From contig JADGPN010000015.1 of the NCBI GenBank assembly GCA_017882465.1, positions 1-33,464 on the forward strand: 33,464 nt of DNA. Reading direction: 5' to 3'. Position numbers and translations under genes: made by a program. The notes beneath the pieces were generated by a model that worked only from the letters and a program-made list of their open reading frames with translations, was not told the origin of the DNA and did no database searches. This DNA comes from Solirubrobacteraceae bacterium (lineage in GTDB: Bacteria > Actinomycetota > Thermoleophilia > Solirubrobacterales > Solirubrobacteraceae). Of the stretch, positions 21,196 to 29,697 are shown piece after piece; positions within the stretch are counted from its first letter, which is position 1, and each line of letters opens with the position of its first letter.

Positions 21196-22431
21196 ATGAA
21201 CATCCAGCCTTCCCCGCGAGCCGAGGAGCTCCGCGAGCGCCTGCTGAGCTTCATGGAGGAGCACGTGGCTCCGGCCGAGACCGTGTGGCTCGAGCAGGTG
21301 CGCCAGGCGTCCGCCGCGGGCAGCCCGCATTGCCATCCGCGGGTGGTCGAGGAGCTCAAGCGGGAGGCCCGGGGCAGGGGTCTGTGGAATCTGTTCCTGC
21401 CCGACGATCAGCATGGTGCTGGGCTGACCAACGTCGAGTATGCGCCGCTGGCCGAGATCATGGGCCGCAGCCGGATCGCGTCCGAGGCCTGCAACTGCTC
21501 GGCGCCGGACACCGGCAACATGGAGGTGCTGCACCAGTTCGGCTCCGAGGAGCAGCAGGCGCGCTGGCTCGAGCCGCTGCTCGCCGGCGAGATCCGGTCG
21601 GGATTCGCGATGACCGAGCCCGATGTGGCCAGCTCGGATGCGACCAATATCGGCATGCGGGTCGAGCGCCGGGGCGATGAGTACGTGCTCAACGGCCGTA
21701 AGTGGTGGACCACCGGGGCGCTGCACCCGAACGCGCGCATCCTGATCGTGATGGGCAAGACCGACCCGGAGGCCTCGGTGTACCAGCAGCAGTCGATGGT
21801 TCTGGTGCCCCTCGACACGCCGGGAGTGACCGTCCTGCGCAGCGTGCCGGTGTTCGGGTACCACGATCCGGAGGGGCACGGCGAGCTGTCGTTCGAGGAC
21901 GCCCGGGTCCCGGCGTCGAACATCATCGCCGGGGAGGGGATGGGTTTCCTCATCGCCCAGGCGCGGCTCGGGCCGGGCCGGATCCATCACTGCATGCGCG
22001 CGCTCGGCGCCGCCGAGCGGGCGCTGGAGATGCTCTGCGACCGCGCCGACGAGCGGGAGACCTTTGGCCACCCGGTCTCGCACAACGCCAACATCCGCGA
22101 CTGGATCGCCGACAGCCGCATCGAGCTCGATATGGCGCGGCTGCTGGTGATGAAGACCGCGTGGCTGATGGACACCGTCGGCAACCGGCATGCCCGCATT
22201 GAGATCGCGGCGATCAAGGCGGCGGTTCCGAGCATCGCGCTCAAGGTGGTCGACCGCGCGATCCAGGTTCACGGCGGGGCCGGCGTCAGTGACGACTTCC
22301 CGCTGGCTTACATGTACGCGGGCCTGCGCACCCTGAGAATCGCCGATGGACCCGACGAGGTGCATCGCCTGTCCGTCGCCCGCCAAGAGCTCCGCCGCCA
22401 GCGCCAGCGCCGCGCCGATCAGGCCGAGTGA
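21196..22431 (+). CDS. acyl-CoA dehydrogenase
   Basis: The 411-residue protein is a full-length FAD-dependent acyl-CoA dehydrogenase. It has the N-terminal helical domain, the beta domain with GFAMTEPDVASSD and VLNGRKWWTTGA (FAD and substrate contacts), and a C-terminal helical domain with QVHGGAGVSDDFPLAYMYAGLRTLRIADGPDEVH. The sequence resembles the ACAD11/FadE-like group acting on long-chain or modified acyl-CoAs; exact chain length is unknown. ATG 21196 follows AAGGAG. It is separated by 115 bases from the lipoprotein gene and likely has its own promoter. It converges on the radical SAM gene with an 18-base gap. Confidence 0.95.
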   Translation: MNIQPSPRAEELRERLLSFMEEHVAPAETVWLEQVRQASAAGSPHCHPRVVEELKREARGRGLWNLFLPDDQHGAGLTNVEYAPLAEIMGRSRIASEACNCSAPDTGNMEVLHQFGSEEQQARWLEPLLAGEIRSGFAMTEPDVASSDATNIGMRVERRGDEYVLNGRKWWTTGALHPNARILIVMGKTDPEASVYQQQSMVLVPLDTPGVTVLRSVPVFGYHDPEGHGELSFEDARVPASNIIAGEGMGFLIAQARLGPGRIHHCMRALGAAERALEMLCDRADERETFGHPVSHNANIRDWIADSRIELDMARLLVMKTAWLMDTVGNRHARIEIAAIKAAVPSIALKVVDRAIQVHGGAGVSDDFPLAYMYAGLRTLRIADGPDEVHRLSVARQELRRQRQRRADQAE

Positions 22432-22449
22432 GCGTTGCCGGGTGCCGGG

Positions 22450-23811
22450 TCAGCCGGCCCCGTGGCAGCGCTTCCACTTTCGCCCGCTCCCGCACGGGCA
22501 GGGATCGTTGCGCCCGCGGGCGGCGTCGTCTGAGGCGTACGCGCGCATCAGCTCGGCCGGGGCCCGATCGGCCGCCAGCAGGGCCGCCATCGCGCGCATC
22601 GGTGCCTCGACGTGATGGAAGAAGAGCTTGTATCCGGGGCAGAGGTAATGCTGCCCCGGCTCGCCGTAGGGCGAGCTGGCGAAGCGGTCCTTGGGGCAGC
22701 CCCCGTGGCAGGCGAAGCGCACATCGCAGTCCAGGCAGTACTGGGTGAGCGTGTCGCGCTTGTCGGTTCCGAACGCCACCTGCTTCGAGGATGCGATCAG
22801 CTCCTGCATCGGGGTCTGGGTGATGTTGCCGAGCAGGTAGTCCGGCTCGACGAAGTGATCGCAGCAGTACAGGTCGCCGTTGTGCTCGAGCGCCAGCTGC
22901 AGGCCGCACGTCTCGGCGTGCACGCACATACCTCCGGGCTCGCCCACCCAGTTCGCCAGGGCGGTGTCGAACATCTGCACGTAGACCGTGCCGATGTCAC
23001 GGCGCACCCAGTCCTCGAACACGTCGATCAGGAAGCGGCCGTACTGCTCGGCGCCGATCGAGCGCTTGGTCACGAGGTTTCCGTGCTGCGTGTACAGCGG
23101 GCGCCCCTCGACGTGCCCGCCCCAGCCGGCGTCCGCGATCTCGATCGCCTCCGCCGTCGTCCGCTCGATGATGGGGATGAACTGGATGAAGGTGGCGCCG
23201 AGCTCGTCACGCAGAAAGCGGTAGACCCGGGTGCCATGATCGCCGTTGGCGGCGTGCAGGGTGGTCAGCACGTTCCACTCGACGTCGTGGTCCTTGAGGT
23301 AATTCAGACCGCGGATCACGCGATCGAAGGTGGGCTTGCCGCCCTTGCTGACCCGGTAGGTGTCATGGATCTCCCGCGGTCCGTCGATCGAGATGCCGAC
23401 CAGGAAGTCGTTCTGCTTCAAGAACGCCCCCCATTCGTCGTCGAGCAGAGTCCCGTTCGTCTGCAGCGTGTTCAGGATGCGCTGATCCGGACGGGCGTAC
23501 TGCCGCTGCAGCTCGATCGAGCGCCGGAAGAAGTCCAGGCCCATGATCGTGGGCTCGCCGCCCTGCCAGGCGACGATGACCTCAGGGGCCCGCTGATGGG
23601 CCTCGAGCAGCTGGCGGATGTAGTTCTCCTGCAGCTCCTGCGCCATCCGGAAGCGGCTGCCCGGATAGAGCATCTCTTTGGAGAGGAAGAAGCAGTACTC
23701 GCAGTCGAGGTTGCAGACCGCGCCCGTAGGCTTGGCCATCAGGTGAAACGCGAGCGGCGCCCCGGGCAGCGTCAGCACCGGGCCCGCTTCGAGGTCGGCA
23801 CTGATCCCCAT
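22450..23811 (-). CDS. anaerobic sulfatase-maturase-like radical SAM/SPASM protein with SEC-C tail
   Basis: From ATG 23811 (453 residues) the radical SAM cluster motif appears in VCNLDCEYCFF (C-x3-C-x2-C). SAM-binding GGEPT and a SPASM-type C-terminal region (CVHAETCGLQLALEHNGDLYCCDHF, then YCLDCDVRFACHGGCPKDR) bind two further 4Fe-4S clusters. This matches the anSME group that turns Cys or Ser into formylglycine in sulfatases. The last 20 residues are a SEC-C zinc motif (NDPCPCGSGRKWKRC). No sulfatase lies nearby, so the target is unknown and another peptide modification is possible. A longer frame upstream to 24027 lies antisense to the ArsR remnant and is rejected. Confidence 0.9.
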   Translation of the reverse strand: MGISADLEAGPVLTLPGAPLAFHLMAKPTGAVCNLDCEYCFFLSKEMLYPGSRFRMAQELQENYIRQLLEAHQRAPEVIVAWQGGEPTIMGLDFFRRSIELQRQYARPDQRILNTLQTNGTLLDDEWGAFLKQNDFLVGISIDGPREIHDTYRVSKGGKPTFDRVIRGLNYLKDHDVEWNVLTTLHAANGDHGTRVYRFLRDELGATFIQFIPIIERTTAEAIEIADAGWGGHVEGRPLYTQHGNLVTKRSIGAEQYGRFLIDVFEDWVRRDIGTVYVQMFDTALANWVGEPGGMCVHAETCGLQLALEHNGDLYCCDHFVEPDYLLGNITQTPMQELIASSKQVAFGTDKRDTLTQYCLDCDVRFACHGGCPKDRFASSPYGEPGQHYLCPGYKLFFHHVEAPMRAMAALLAADRAPAELMRAYASDDAARGRNDPCPCGSGRKWKRCHGAG

Positions 23812-23873
23812 CGGATCATGGTACCCGCGAGAATCTCCGTAGGCCTCACCCGGAGCGGATGAGACACAATCTA

Positions 23874-23891
23874 TACAACTGTGTGCTTGTG
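23874..23891. promoter_or_regulatory. ACAA-N8-TTGT element beside ArsR remnant
   Basis: TACAACTGTGTGCTTGTG matches the OsmC upstream element (13197-13214) at 16 of 18 bases. It lies just upstream of the ArsR fragment on the plus strand and about 60 bp upstream of the radical SAM start on the minus strand. On the minus strand TATAGA (23875-23870) partly overlaps it and may be a -10 box. Confidence 0.45.
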
Positions 23892-23907
23892 ATAGCCTTG
23901 AAGTCGT

Positions 23908-24012
23908 GCCCGCGTCCGCTACGCGATCGCCGACGAAGGTGTGTTCGAGCTCTGCGAACAGGTCTGCGGCGGTGTCCGTCGTCAGCTCGGCCAGCTCGAG
24001 GCACTGCTCCAG
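23908..24012 (+). pseudogene. C-terminal fragment of an ArsR-family repressor
   Basis: The plus strand reads ARVRYAIADEGVFELCEQVC, then GGVRRQLGQLEALL. This is the wing end and C-terminal dimerisation helix of ArsR/SmtB-type regulators with a CxxxC pair. The frame has an in-frame TGA at 23899-23901 and no helix-turn-helix upstream, so the DNA-binding half is gone. Beyond about 24012 the frame continues as the antisense of the ROK gene. It is a remnant, placed directly downstream of an operator-like palindrome that may have been its own site. Confidence 0.6.
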
Positions 24013-24078
24013 CCGGTCCCCCCGCACGTAGCGTGCGCCGCGGCCGGGCGACTCGACGCCGGAGGTGCACGCCGCGGA

Positions 24079-24969
24079 TCAGGCCGCGCGCGCTTCCAGC
24101 TCGGCGAGCGCGATCGCGCCCAGCACCCCGGCTCTGTCGCCCAGACCCGGCGCGACGAGGTAGCTGTCGATGCGGTCCCCGAGCAGCGGCGTGTCCAGGT
24201 AGCCCGCCACCAGCTCCCGCAGGCCGCGACGGACCATGGGCAGCAACGCGGGCCGCTCCATCACTCCGCCCCCGACGATGACTCGATGGGGCGAGGCCAC
24301 GCACACGATGCTGAGGATGCCGAGCGCAAGGTATTCGGCCTCGAGCCTCCAGGCCCGGTGCTCGCCGGGGAGCTCGGCCGGGGACATCTCCCAGCGCTCG
24401 CCCAATGCCGTCCCCGATGCGAGCCCTTCCCAGCAGTCGCCGTGCACCGGGCACGAGCCCCGGAACGGATCCTGGCGCGGGTCGTGGGGAATGCGCAGGT
24501 GACCGACCTCGGGATGCACGAGTCCTCGCAGCGGACGCCCCCCGATCACCAGGCCCGCCCCGATCCCGGTGCCGACGGTCAGGTAGCACAGGCTCTCGAC
24601 GCCGCGGCCCGCGCCCCAGCGATGCTCTCCGAGCGCGGCTGCGTTGACGTCGGTGTCGAACGCCACGGGCACCCCGATCCGGTCGCGCAGCACCGTGGCC
24701 ACCGCCGTTCGCCGCCAGCCCGGCTTGGGGGTCGTGGTCACGTGACCCCAGGTCGGAGAGCTCGGTTCGGCGTCGACGGGGCCGAATGAGCCGATGCCGA
24801 TCGCGGTGGGAGCGGGATGAGCGGCGAAGAAGCTGGCGATCCGCTCGAGCGTCTCCGGGGGCGAGGTGGTCGGGAACTGCTCGTACGCCAGGAGGTGGTC
24901 GGGTCCGCTGCCGAGGGCGCAGACGCACCATGTCCCGCCGGTCTCGACTCCCCCGTAGATCTTCTTCAC
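24079..24969 (-). CDS. ROK-family sugar kinase (fructokinase-like)
   Basis: The 296-residue protein carries the ROK signatures. YGGVETGGTWCVCALG binds ATP phosphate. FDTDVNAAALGEHRWGAG holds the catalytic Asp. GTGIGAGLVIGG and the zinc motif GHLRIPHDP...CPVHGDCWEGLASG follow. The CPxHGDCxEG form is that of bacterial fructokinases and related hexose kinases rather than NagC-type regulators; no DNA-binding domain is present. It would phosphorylate a hexose at the expense of ATP. GTG 24969 gives the standard N-terminus. It lies 14 bases after the two-TM protein gene and is probably transcribed with it and the SPFH gene. Confidence 0.92.
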   Translation of the reverse strand: MKKIYGGVETGGTWCVCALGSGPDHLLAYEQFPTTSPPETLERIASFFAAHPAPTAIGIGSFGPVDAEPSSPTWGHVTTTPKPGWRRTAVATVLRDRIGVPVAFDTDVNAAALGEHRWGAGRGVESLCYLTVGTGIGAGLVIGGRPLRGLVHPEVGHLRIPHDPRQDPFRGSCPVHGDCWEGLASGTALGERWEMSPAELPGEHRAWRLEAEYLALGILSIVCVASPHRVIVGGGVMERPALLPMVRRGLRELVAGYLDTPLLGDRIDSYLVAPGLGDRAGVLGAIALAELEARAA

Positions 24970-24983
24970 GCCGGCAATGATGG

Positions 24984-25745
24984 CTATTCGACCAGCGGAG
25001 GCTCGCGCAGCGACTTGTTGATGTGCTCAGACAGCGCGGTGGCGGCGGCCCGCTCGGCCAGCAGGCGCTGCTCGTCGTCCTGAGCGCTCAGCAGCGTGGC
25101 GGCGTACGCGCTCGACGCTGCGTCCCACAGCTCATGCAGGCGATCGGTCTCCAGACGCGCCTCCCGCCGCAAGCCCTCCACCGCGGCGGCGATCACCTCC
25201 GCCGAGGTGCCGCCGTCGTAGGTCTCCTCAGCGACCGTCTCGCGGGCGAAGGTGAACGTCCCGTGCCCGGTTAGGACGGGCTTGTGCAGGACGCGCTGCA
25301 CTCGAGTCGAGGCATCGTCGAGCACGCCGGTGGTGACGCTGAAGCGGGGATATGGCTGCACCGAGGCGAGCCATTCCCGGCGGCGAGCGTCGGCCGTGTG
25401 CTGCTGGCGCTCGTCGATGGTCACGCCCACGTACTCGGCGACGTGCACCCAGCCCCAGTGGGTGGCCACGAGCAGAAGCCCGATCACGGCCAGAATCACC
25501 GCCACCGCGCCGCCGCTGCCGAACAGGACCTGCCACCCGCCGTACAGGGTCATCGCCGCGCCCCCGAGCAGGGTCACCCCGGTGAGCGTCGAGCCCGCCG
25601 CGACGAGCCGGTCGTGCCGGTGGGTCACCGCGGGGGCCTCGTGGCGCTGCTCCGCGGCAGGCAGGTTGGCCAAGTCCTCGTCGAGCAGCCGCGGGTCCGC
25701 CGCCAGCCCGAGGAAGGCCACCATGCTCTGGCCGCCGTCAGCCAT
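24984..25745 (-). CDS. two-TM hypothetical protein between SPFH and ROK genes
   Basis: The 253-residue protein has a cytoplasmic N-terminal 45 residues and two adjacent membrane helices (about 50-70 and 75-97). A long soluble C-terminal part follows, with a helical, charged stretch (EVIAAAVEGLRREARLETDRLHELWDAASSAYAATLLSAQDDEQRLLAERAAA) likely to form coiled coils. I do not recognise a named family. Its position directly after an SPFH gene suggests a membrane-microdomain partner. The start is uncertain: ATG 25745 gives the full form and ATG 25724 (MVAFLGLAA) a shorter one. Confidence 0.7.
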   Translation of the reverse strand: MADGGQSMVAFLGLAADPRLLDEDLANLPAAEQRHEAPAVTHRHDRLVAAGSTLTGVTLLGGAAMTLYGGWQVLFGSGGAVAVILAVIGLLLVATHWGWVHVAEYVGVTIDERQQHTADARRREWLASVQPYPRFSVTTGVLDDASTRVQRVLHKPVLTGHGTFTFARETVAEETYDGGTSAEVIAAAVEGLRREARLETDRLHELWDAASSAYAATLLSAQDDEQRLLAERAAATALSEHINKSLREPPLVE

Positions 25746-25789
25746 CCTCTGAGTTCTCGCCCTGCTGCGCGGAGACCGCTCGACGCCCC

Positions 25790-26692
25790 CTAAGGCCGGG
25801 GCGCGGGGCGGGTGATCCCGTTGCCGGGGCGCGTCGCGGCGTCGGCGGCGAGATTGCTGGTGAGCATGCCCTCCTGGACCTGCTCCATCAGCGACCCGAC
25901 CGCGGCCGGCGAGTGCGGAAGCAGCAGCGTGGTCATGTTGCCGTTCTCGCCCACCGACCGGAGCGTGTCCATGTACTGGGTCAGCGCGACCAATCCCATC
26001 GCCTCCTTGGGATCGATGCCGCCCTCCGCGGAGATCAGGGACAGCGAGTCCTTGAGGCCCTGGGCGATCGCCCGCCGCTCGGCGGCCACGCCCTCGCCGT
26101 GCAGCCGCATCGACTCGGACTCCGCCTCGGCCTTCTTGATCCGCAGCGTCTTGTCGCCCTCGCCCTGAGCGGTGGCGGCCTCCTGGTTGCGGCGGGCGGC
26201 GTTGATGTTGTTCATCGCATCCTTGACCCGCTGATCGGGCTCGATGTTCGTGATCAGCGCCTTGATGATCTCGTAGCCGTAATCCGCCATCTGCGTCTGC
26301 AGCGTGTCCTGGATGTGCTTGGCGATCGTGTCCGCGTCCGCGTAGGCCTCGTCGAGGTCCATGGTCGGGATGTGGGACCGGACCACGTCGAAGGCGTAGG
26401 ACTTCATCTGCACCGCGGGGTCATCGAGCTTGTAGAACGCGTCCTTCACCTTCTCCTCGCTGGCTCCGACCATGTACTGGATGGCCAGCTTGACGACGAC
26501 GAACACGTTGTCCTGGGTCTTCGTCTCGATGTCGGCGTTGAGCTGCTCGACCTGCAGGCTCATCCGGCCGGCCACGGACTCGACGAACGGTGACTTGCGT
26601 TGCAGCCCAGGGCTGGCGACGCGGACGAATTTGCCGAAGCGCTCGACGATCGCGCGCTCCTGCTGCTCGACGGTGAAAAAGAAGAGGGGCAT
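25790..26692 (-). CDS. SPFH/band 7 domain protein
   Basis: The 300-residue protein is a stomatin/HIR-type SPFH protein. Its N-terminal MPLFFFTVEQQERAIVERFGKFVRVASPGL is the membrane-hugging start of the domain. The band 7 core follows (LQVEQLNADIETKTQDNVFVVVKLAIQYMV), then a long coiled coil (about 175-225, NAARRNQEAATAQGEG...AEAESESMRLHGEGVAAERRA) that drives ring assembly. Such proteins organise membrane microdomains. AAAGGA lies eight bases before ATG 26692. It heads a minus-strand run with the two-TM protein (44-base gap) and the ROK kinase. No NfeD-type protease partner is present. Confidence 0.92.
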   Translation of the reverse strand: MPLFFFTVEQQERAIVERFGKFVRVASPGLQRKSPFVESVAGRMSLQVEQLNADIETKTQDNVFVVVKLAIQYMVGASEEKVKDAFYKLDDPAVQMKSYAFDVVRSHIPTMDLDEAYADADTIAKHIQDTLQTQMADYGYEIIKALITNIEPDQRVKDAMNNINAARRNQEAATAQGEGDKTLRIKKAEAESESMRLHGEGVAAERRAIAQGLKDSLSLISAEGGIDPKEAMGLVALTQYMDTLRSVGENGNMTTLLLPHSPAAVGSLMEQVQEGMLTSNLAADAATRPGNGITRPAPRP

Positions 26693-26847
26693 GCATAGGT
26701 CCTTTCTGATGGACGATTCGCCCGCCGGCGCTCGTGCGAGCGAACACCGAGCTTAGACCCCTCGGGTCCAATCCTCGAAACGAACCGGTCGAGTGGTCCT
26801 GCCACCGGCTGTCGAACACGACCGGGCGAGATAGATTGAGCATTCTG

Positions 26848-28055
26848 ATGATGCTCGATCGTCTCACTGCCGAGGATGCCCTGGTCCTGGGTCGCGAGGC
26901 GGGCGCGGTCTGCGGCCACACCTGCAAGGTGCTGATTCTGCGGAGCGCCGGCGGCAGATCGCTGCCGGAGCTCGAGACGCTGCGCCGGCACATCGACGCT
27001 CGGCTCGACGCGGCGCCGCGGTTGCGTCAGCGCCTGGTGGCGACGCCGCTCAGAGTGGCAAACCCTGTGTGGCTGGACGATCCGGCCTTCGACGTCGCTC
27101 GTCACGTGACCCAGGTCCACACCGACGGGCCGGTGAGCCGAAACGGCCTGGAGGAGATCGTGGGCCGGCTGATGGCCCAGCGGCTGGACCGCGCTCATCC
27201 ACTCTGGCGCATCGATGTCGTGGAGCTGGACGACGAGTCGATGGCGCTCGTCTGGCGTGTCCACCACTGCATGGCCGACGGCACCACCTGCGTCCGGCTC
27301 GGCTCCGCCGTTCTGCACCCCGGGCGCCCCAGGACCGGCTCCGCGCCACCCGCGCGGTGATCAAGCGCGAGCTCGCCCGGGATGCGGAGCTGACGCCGCT
27401 CGCCGTGCCGATCGGACGCCGGCGCGACGTGGCCTTCGCGCAGGCGCCGTTGGCCGAGAGCAAGCTGGCCGGCAAGGCGATCGCCGAGTCCGTGACGCTG
27501 AACGACGTGGTGCTGGCGATCGTCGCCGGTGGTCTGCGGACGTGGCTCGAGCACGGGTCCGGGCCGACGGCGGGCATCCGGGTGAAGGTGCCGGTCAGCC
27601 TGCACGGCAGCGGCGAGGAGGAGGCTGTCGCGGCCAATCGGGACTCGTACTTCTTCGTCGATCTCCCGGTCGCCGAGCCAGACCCCGCCAAACGGGTGCT
27701 GGCGATCAGCCGAGAGACCAGGGAGCGCAAACTCGGCCACGACGCGGAGACGCTCTACCACTTGGGTCGCCATCCGGTCCTCGCTCATTGGGCGATGAGC
27801 CCGCGAGTCTTCACCTTCAACGTGTCCAACGTGCGCGGCCCCGCGGACGACGTCTATGTGTGCGGAGCCCGGGTGAGTGAGTTCTATTCACTGGCTGAGA
27901 TCGCTCAGCGCCATGCGCTTCGCGTGGCCGTCATCTCGGCCGCCGGCAGGCTGTCCTTCGGCCTGTGCTCGGATCGCGATGCGGTCAGGGACCTGGAGCT
28001 GCTGACCGATGGTCTGCGCCGCTCCAGGGACGAGCTATTGGCACTCGCGGCCTAA
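26848..28055 (+). pseudogene. WS/DGAT acyltransferase, split or frameshifted
   Basis: Two frames encode one wax-ester synthase/diacylglycerol acyltransferase. Frame one (26848-27360) starts MLDRLTAEDALVLG and holds the catalytic HHxxxDG (27262-27282). It loses homology after about 27320 and stops at TGA 27358-27360. Frame two resumes as VIKRELARDAELTPL and runs to TAA 28055 with LNDVVLAIVAGGLRTWL and FNVSNVRGP. Typical members have 50-70 more residues between these points, so an internal deletion plus a -1 shift is likely. A GTG (27357-27359) in frame two overlaps the stop as GTGA, so a coupled two-piece protein is possible. The enzyme joins acyl-CoA to a fatty alcohol or diacylglycerol. ATG 26848 follows TAGATT at ten bases; ATG 26851 is an equally likely start. 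Confidence 0.75.
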
Positions 28056-28058
28056 CCT
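28053..28058 (+). promoter_or_regulatory. -10 box TAACCT of the acyl-CoA synthetase gene
   Basis: TAACCT ends seven bases before GTG 28066 and its first three bases are the stop codon of the upstream acyltransferase frame. There is no Shine-Dalgarno sequence. An internal leaderless promoter is likely. Confidence 0.45.
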
Positions 28059-28065
28059 ACGTCCG

Positions 28066-29697
28066 GTGACCCCGATCGAGAACGAGTCCAGCATCGCCGC
28101 CGCCGTGGGGCACGCGCGGGCTCACGGCTTGGGTGATCTGCTGCGCCGGTCGGCCTTGCGGTATCCGGACAAGCTCGCGCTGGTGGCCGGGGAGGTGCGA
28201 TGGACGTACGCAGAGTTCGACCGAGCGGTGAATCGGACGGCGGCTTCGCTGGCCGCGCGCGGCGTCGTGAAGGGGGACCGGATCGCGCTGCTGTCGCACA
28301 ATTCGTGGCAGTTCGCGGTGATCAGCTTTGCCCTGGCCCGGCTCGCGGCGATCCTGGTGCCGATCAACTTCATGCTCGGCGCGGAGGAGGTCGCGTTCAT
28401 CCTCGGGCACTCGGGAGCGTCGGGGCTGATCGTTGAGGATGCGCTGCACCCGGTGGGCGAGCGGGCGCTCGCGCAGGCCGGGACGGTCGACGGCGTGCGC
28501 GGCTGGATCGCGCTCAGAGGCCAGCCCGCCGCGGGCGGCTGGGAGGACGCCGCGGGCTGGGCGCAGGACGGTGACGAGCAGCCGCCCGAGGTGCTGGTGG
28601 AGGATGAAGACCCGCTGCGGCTGATGTACACCAGCGGGACCGAGTCGCGCCCCAAGGGGGTGGTGCTTTCGAGTCGGTCGCTGATCGCGCAGTACGTGAG
28701 CTGCATCGTCGACGGTGGCATGGAAGCGGGCGACGTCGACCTGCATTCGCTGCCCTTCTATCACTGCGCCGCGCTGGACTGCTTCCTCGGTCCCGACGTG
28801 TATCTGGGCGCGACGAGCATCGTGCTGCCCGGTCCTGATCCGGCCGCGCTGCTGCGAGCGATCGAGTCCGAGCGGGTGACGAAGCTGTTCGCGCCGCCGA
28901 CGGTGTGGATCTCGCTGCTGCGCTCTCCCTCGATCGACACGACCGATCTGTCGTCGTTGCGCAAGGGCTACTACGGTGCCTCGGCGATGCCGGTCGAGGT
29001 GCTGCGCGAGCTGCAGCAGCGGCTGCCCGAGGTGCGGTTGTGGAACTTCTACGGGCAGACGGAAATGGCTCCCCTGGCGACGATCCTCCGGCCCGAGGAG
29101 CAGATCAGCCGAGCGGGCTCGGCCGGGCGCCCGGCGATCAACGTCGAGACGAAGCTGGTCGATGACCTCGGCAGCGAGGTCCCGGCGGGGACGATCGGTG
29201 AGATCGTGCATCGCAGCCCGCAGGCGGCGCTGGGCTATTGGAACGACGAAGCGAAGACGGCCGACGCGTTCCGGGACGGCTGGTTTCACTCCGGCGATCT
29301 CGGCCTGCTCGACGATGACGGCTATCTGTTCGTGGTCGACCGCAAGAAGGACATGATCAAGACCGGTGGCGAGAACGTCGCCAGTCTCGAGGTCGAGCAG
29401 GCCATCTACCTCATGCCCGAGGTCTCAGAGGTGGCGGTGTTCGCGATCGCCGACCCGAAGTGGGTCGAGGCCGTGACGGCTGCCGTGGTGGCCAAGGAAT
29501 CGGCGGCCATCAGCCCTGATCAGGTGATCGCCCACTGCCGATCCAGGCTCGCACCCTTCAAGGCTCCCAAGCACGTGGTCATCATCGACGGCCTGCCCAA
29601 GAACCCCAGCGGCAAGATCCTCAAGCGCGAGCTGCGCGAGCGCTACGCGCAGCTCGCGAGAGGCACAGCGGCTACTGGAGGCTCGCCAGCTCCCTGA
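28066..29697 (+). CDS. AMP-dependent acyl-CoA synthetase/ligase
   Basis: From GTG 28066 (543 residues) the ANL-superfamily motifs are complete. LMYTSGTESRPKGVVLSS is the ATP loop (A3), NFYGQTEM is A5, GWFHSGDLG is A7, DRKKDMIKTGGENVASLEVE is A8, and PKNPSGKILKREL is A10 with the adenylation Lys. It activates a carboxylic acid to acyl-AMP and then acyl-CoA. The pocket resembles fatty-acyl or long-chain ligases of the FadD type; chain length is unknown. It starts ten bases after the acyltransferase stop, so it may have supplied acyl-CoA to that enzyme. Its end overlaps the VOC gene on the other strand by 26 bases. Confidence 0.93.
   Translation: MTPIENESSIAAAVGHARAHGLGDLLRRSALRYPDKLALVAGEVRWTYAEFDRAVNRTAASLAARGVVKGDRIALLSHNSWQFAVISFALARLAAILVPINFMLGAEEVAFILGHSGASGLIVEDALHPVGERALAQAGTVDGVRGWIALRGQPAAGGWEDAAGWAQDGDEQPPEVLVEDEDPLRLMYTSGTESRPKGVVLSSRSLIAQYVSCIVDGGMEAGDVDLHSLPFYHCAALDCFLGPDVYLGATSIVLPGPDPAALLRAIESERVTKLFAPPTVWISLLRSPSIDTTDLSSLRKGYYGASAMPVEVLRELQQRLPEVRLWNFYGQTEMAPLATILRPEEQISRAGSAGRPAINVETKLVDDLGSEVPAGTIGEIVHRSPQAALGYWNDEAKTADAFRDGWFHSGDLGLLDDDGYLFVVDRKKDMIKTGGENVASLEVEQAIYLMPEVSEVAVFAIADPKWVEAVTAAVVAKESAAISPDQVIAHCRSRLAPFKAPKHVVIIDGLPKNPSGKILKRELRERYAQLARGTAATGGSPAP

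Noticed and set aside
21061-22386. 441-residue minus-strand open frame
   Set aside because: It lies opposite the acyl-CoA dehydrogenase with full family motifs. The antisense product resembles no protein.
22612-23862. 416-residue plus-strand open frame
   Set aside because: It is antisense to the radical SAM gene. It is Val/Glu-rich from the reverse of common codons, with no recognised fold.
23812-24027. N-terminal extension of the radical SAM protein
   Set aside because: The 72 extra codons lie antisense to the ArsR fragment and carry no radical SAM feature. ATG 23811 starts near the family's usual lead.
28057-29289. 410-residue minus-strand open frame
   Set aside because: It is antisense to the acyl-CoA synthetase, whose motifs A3 to A10 are intact.
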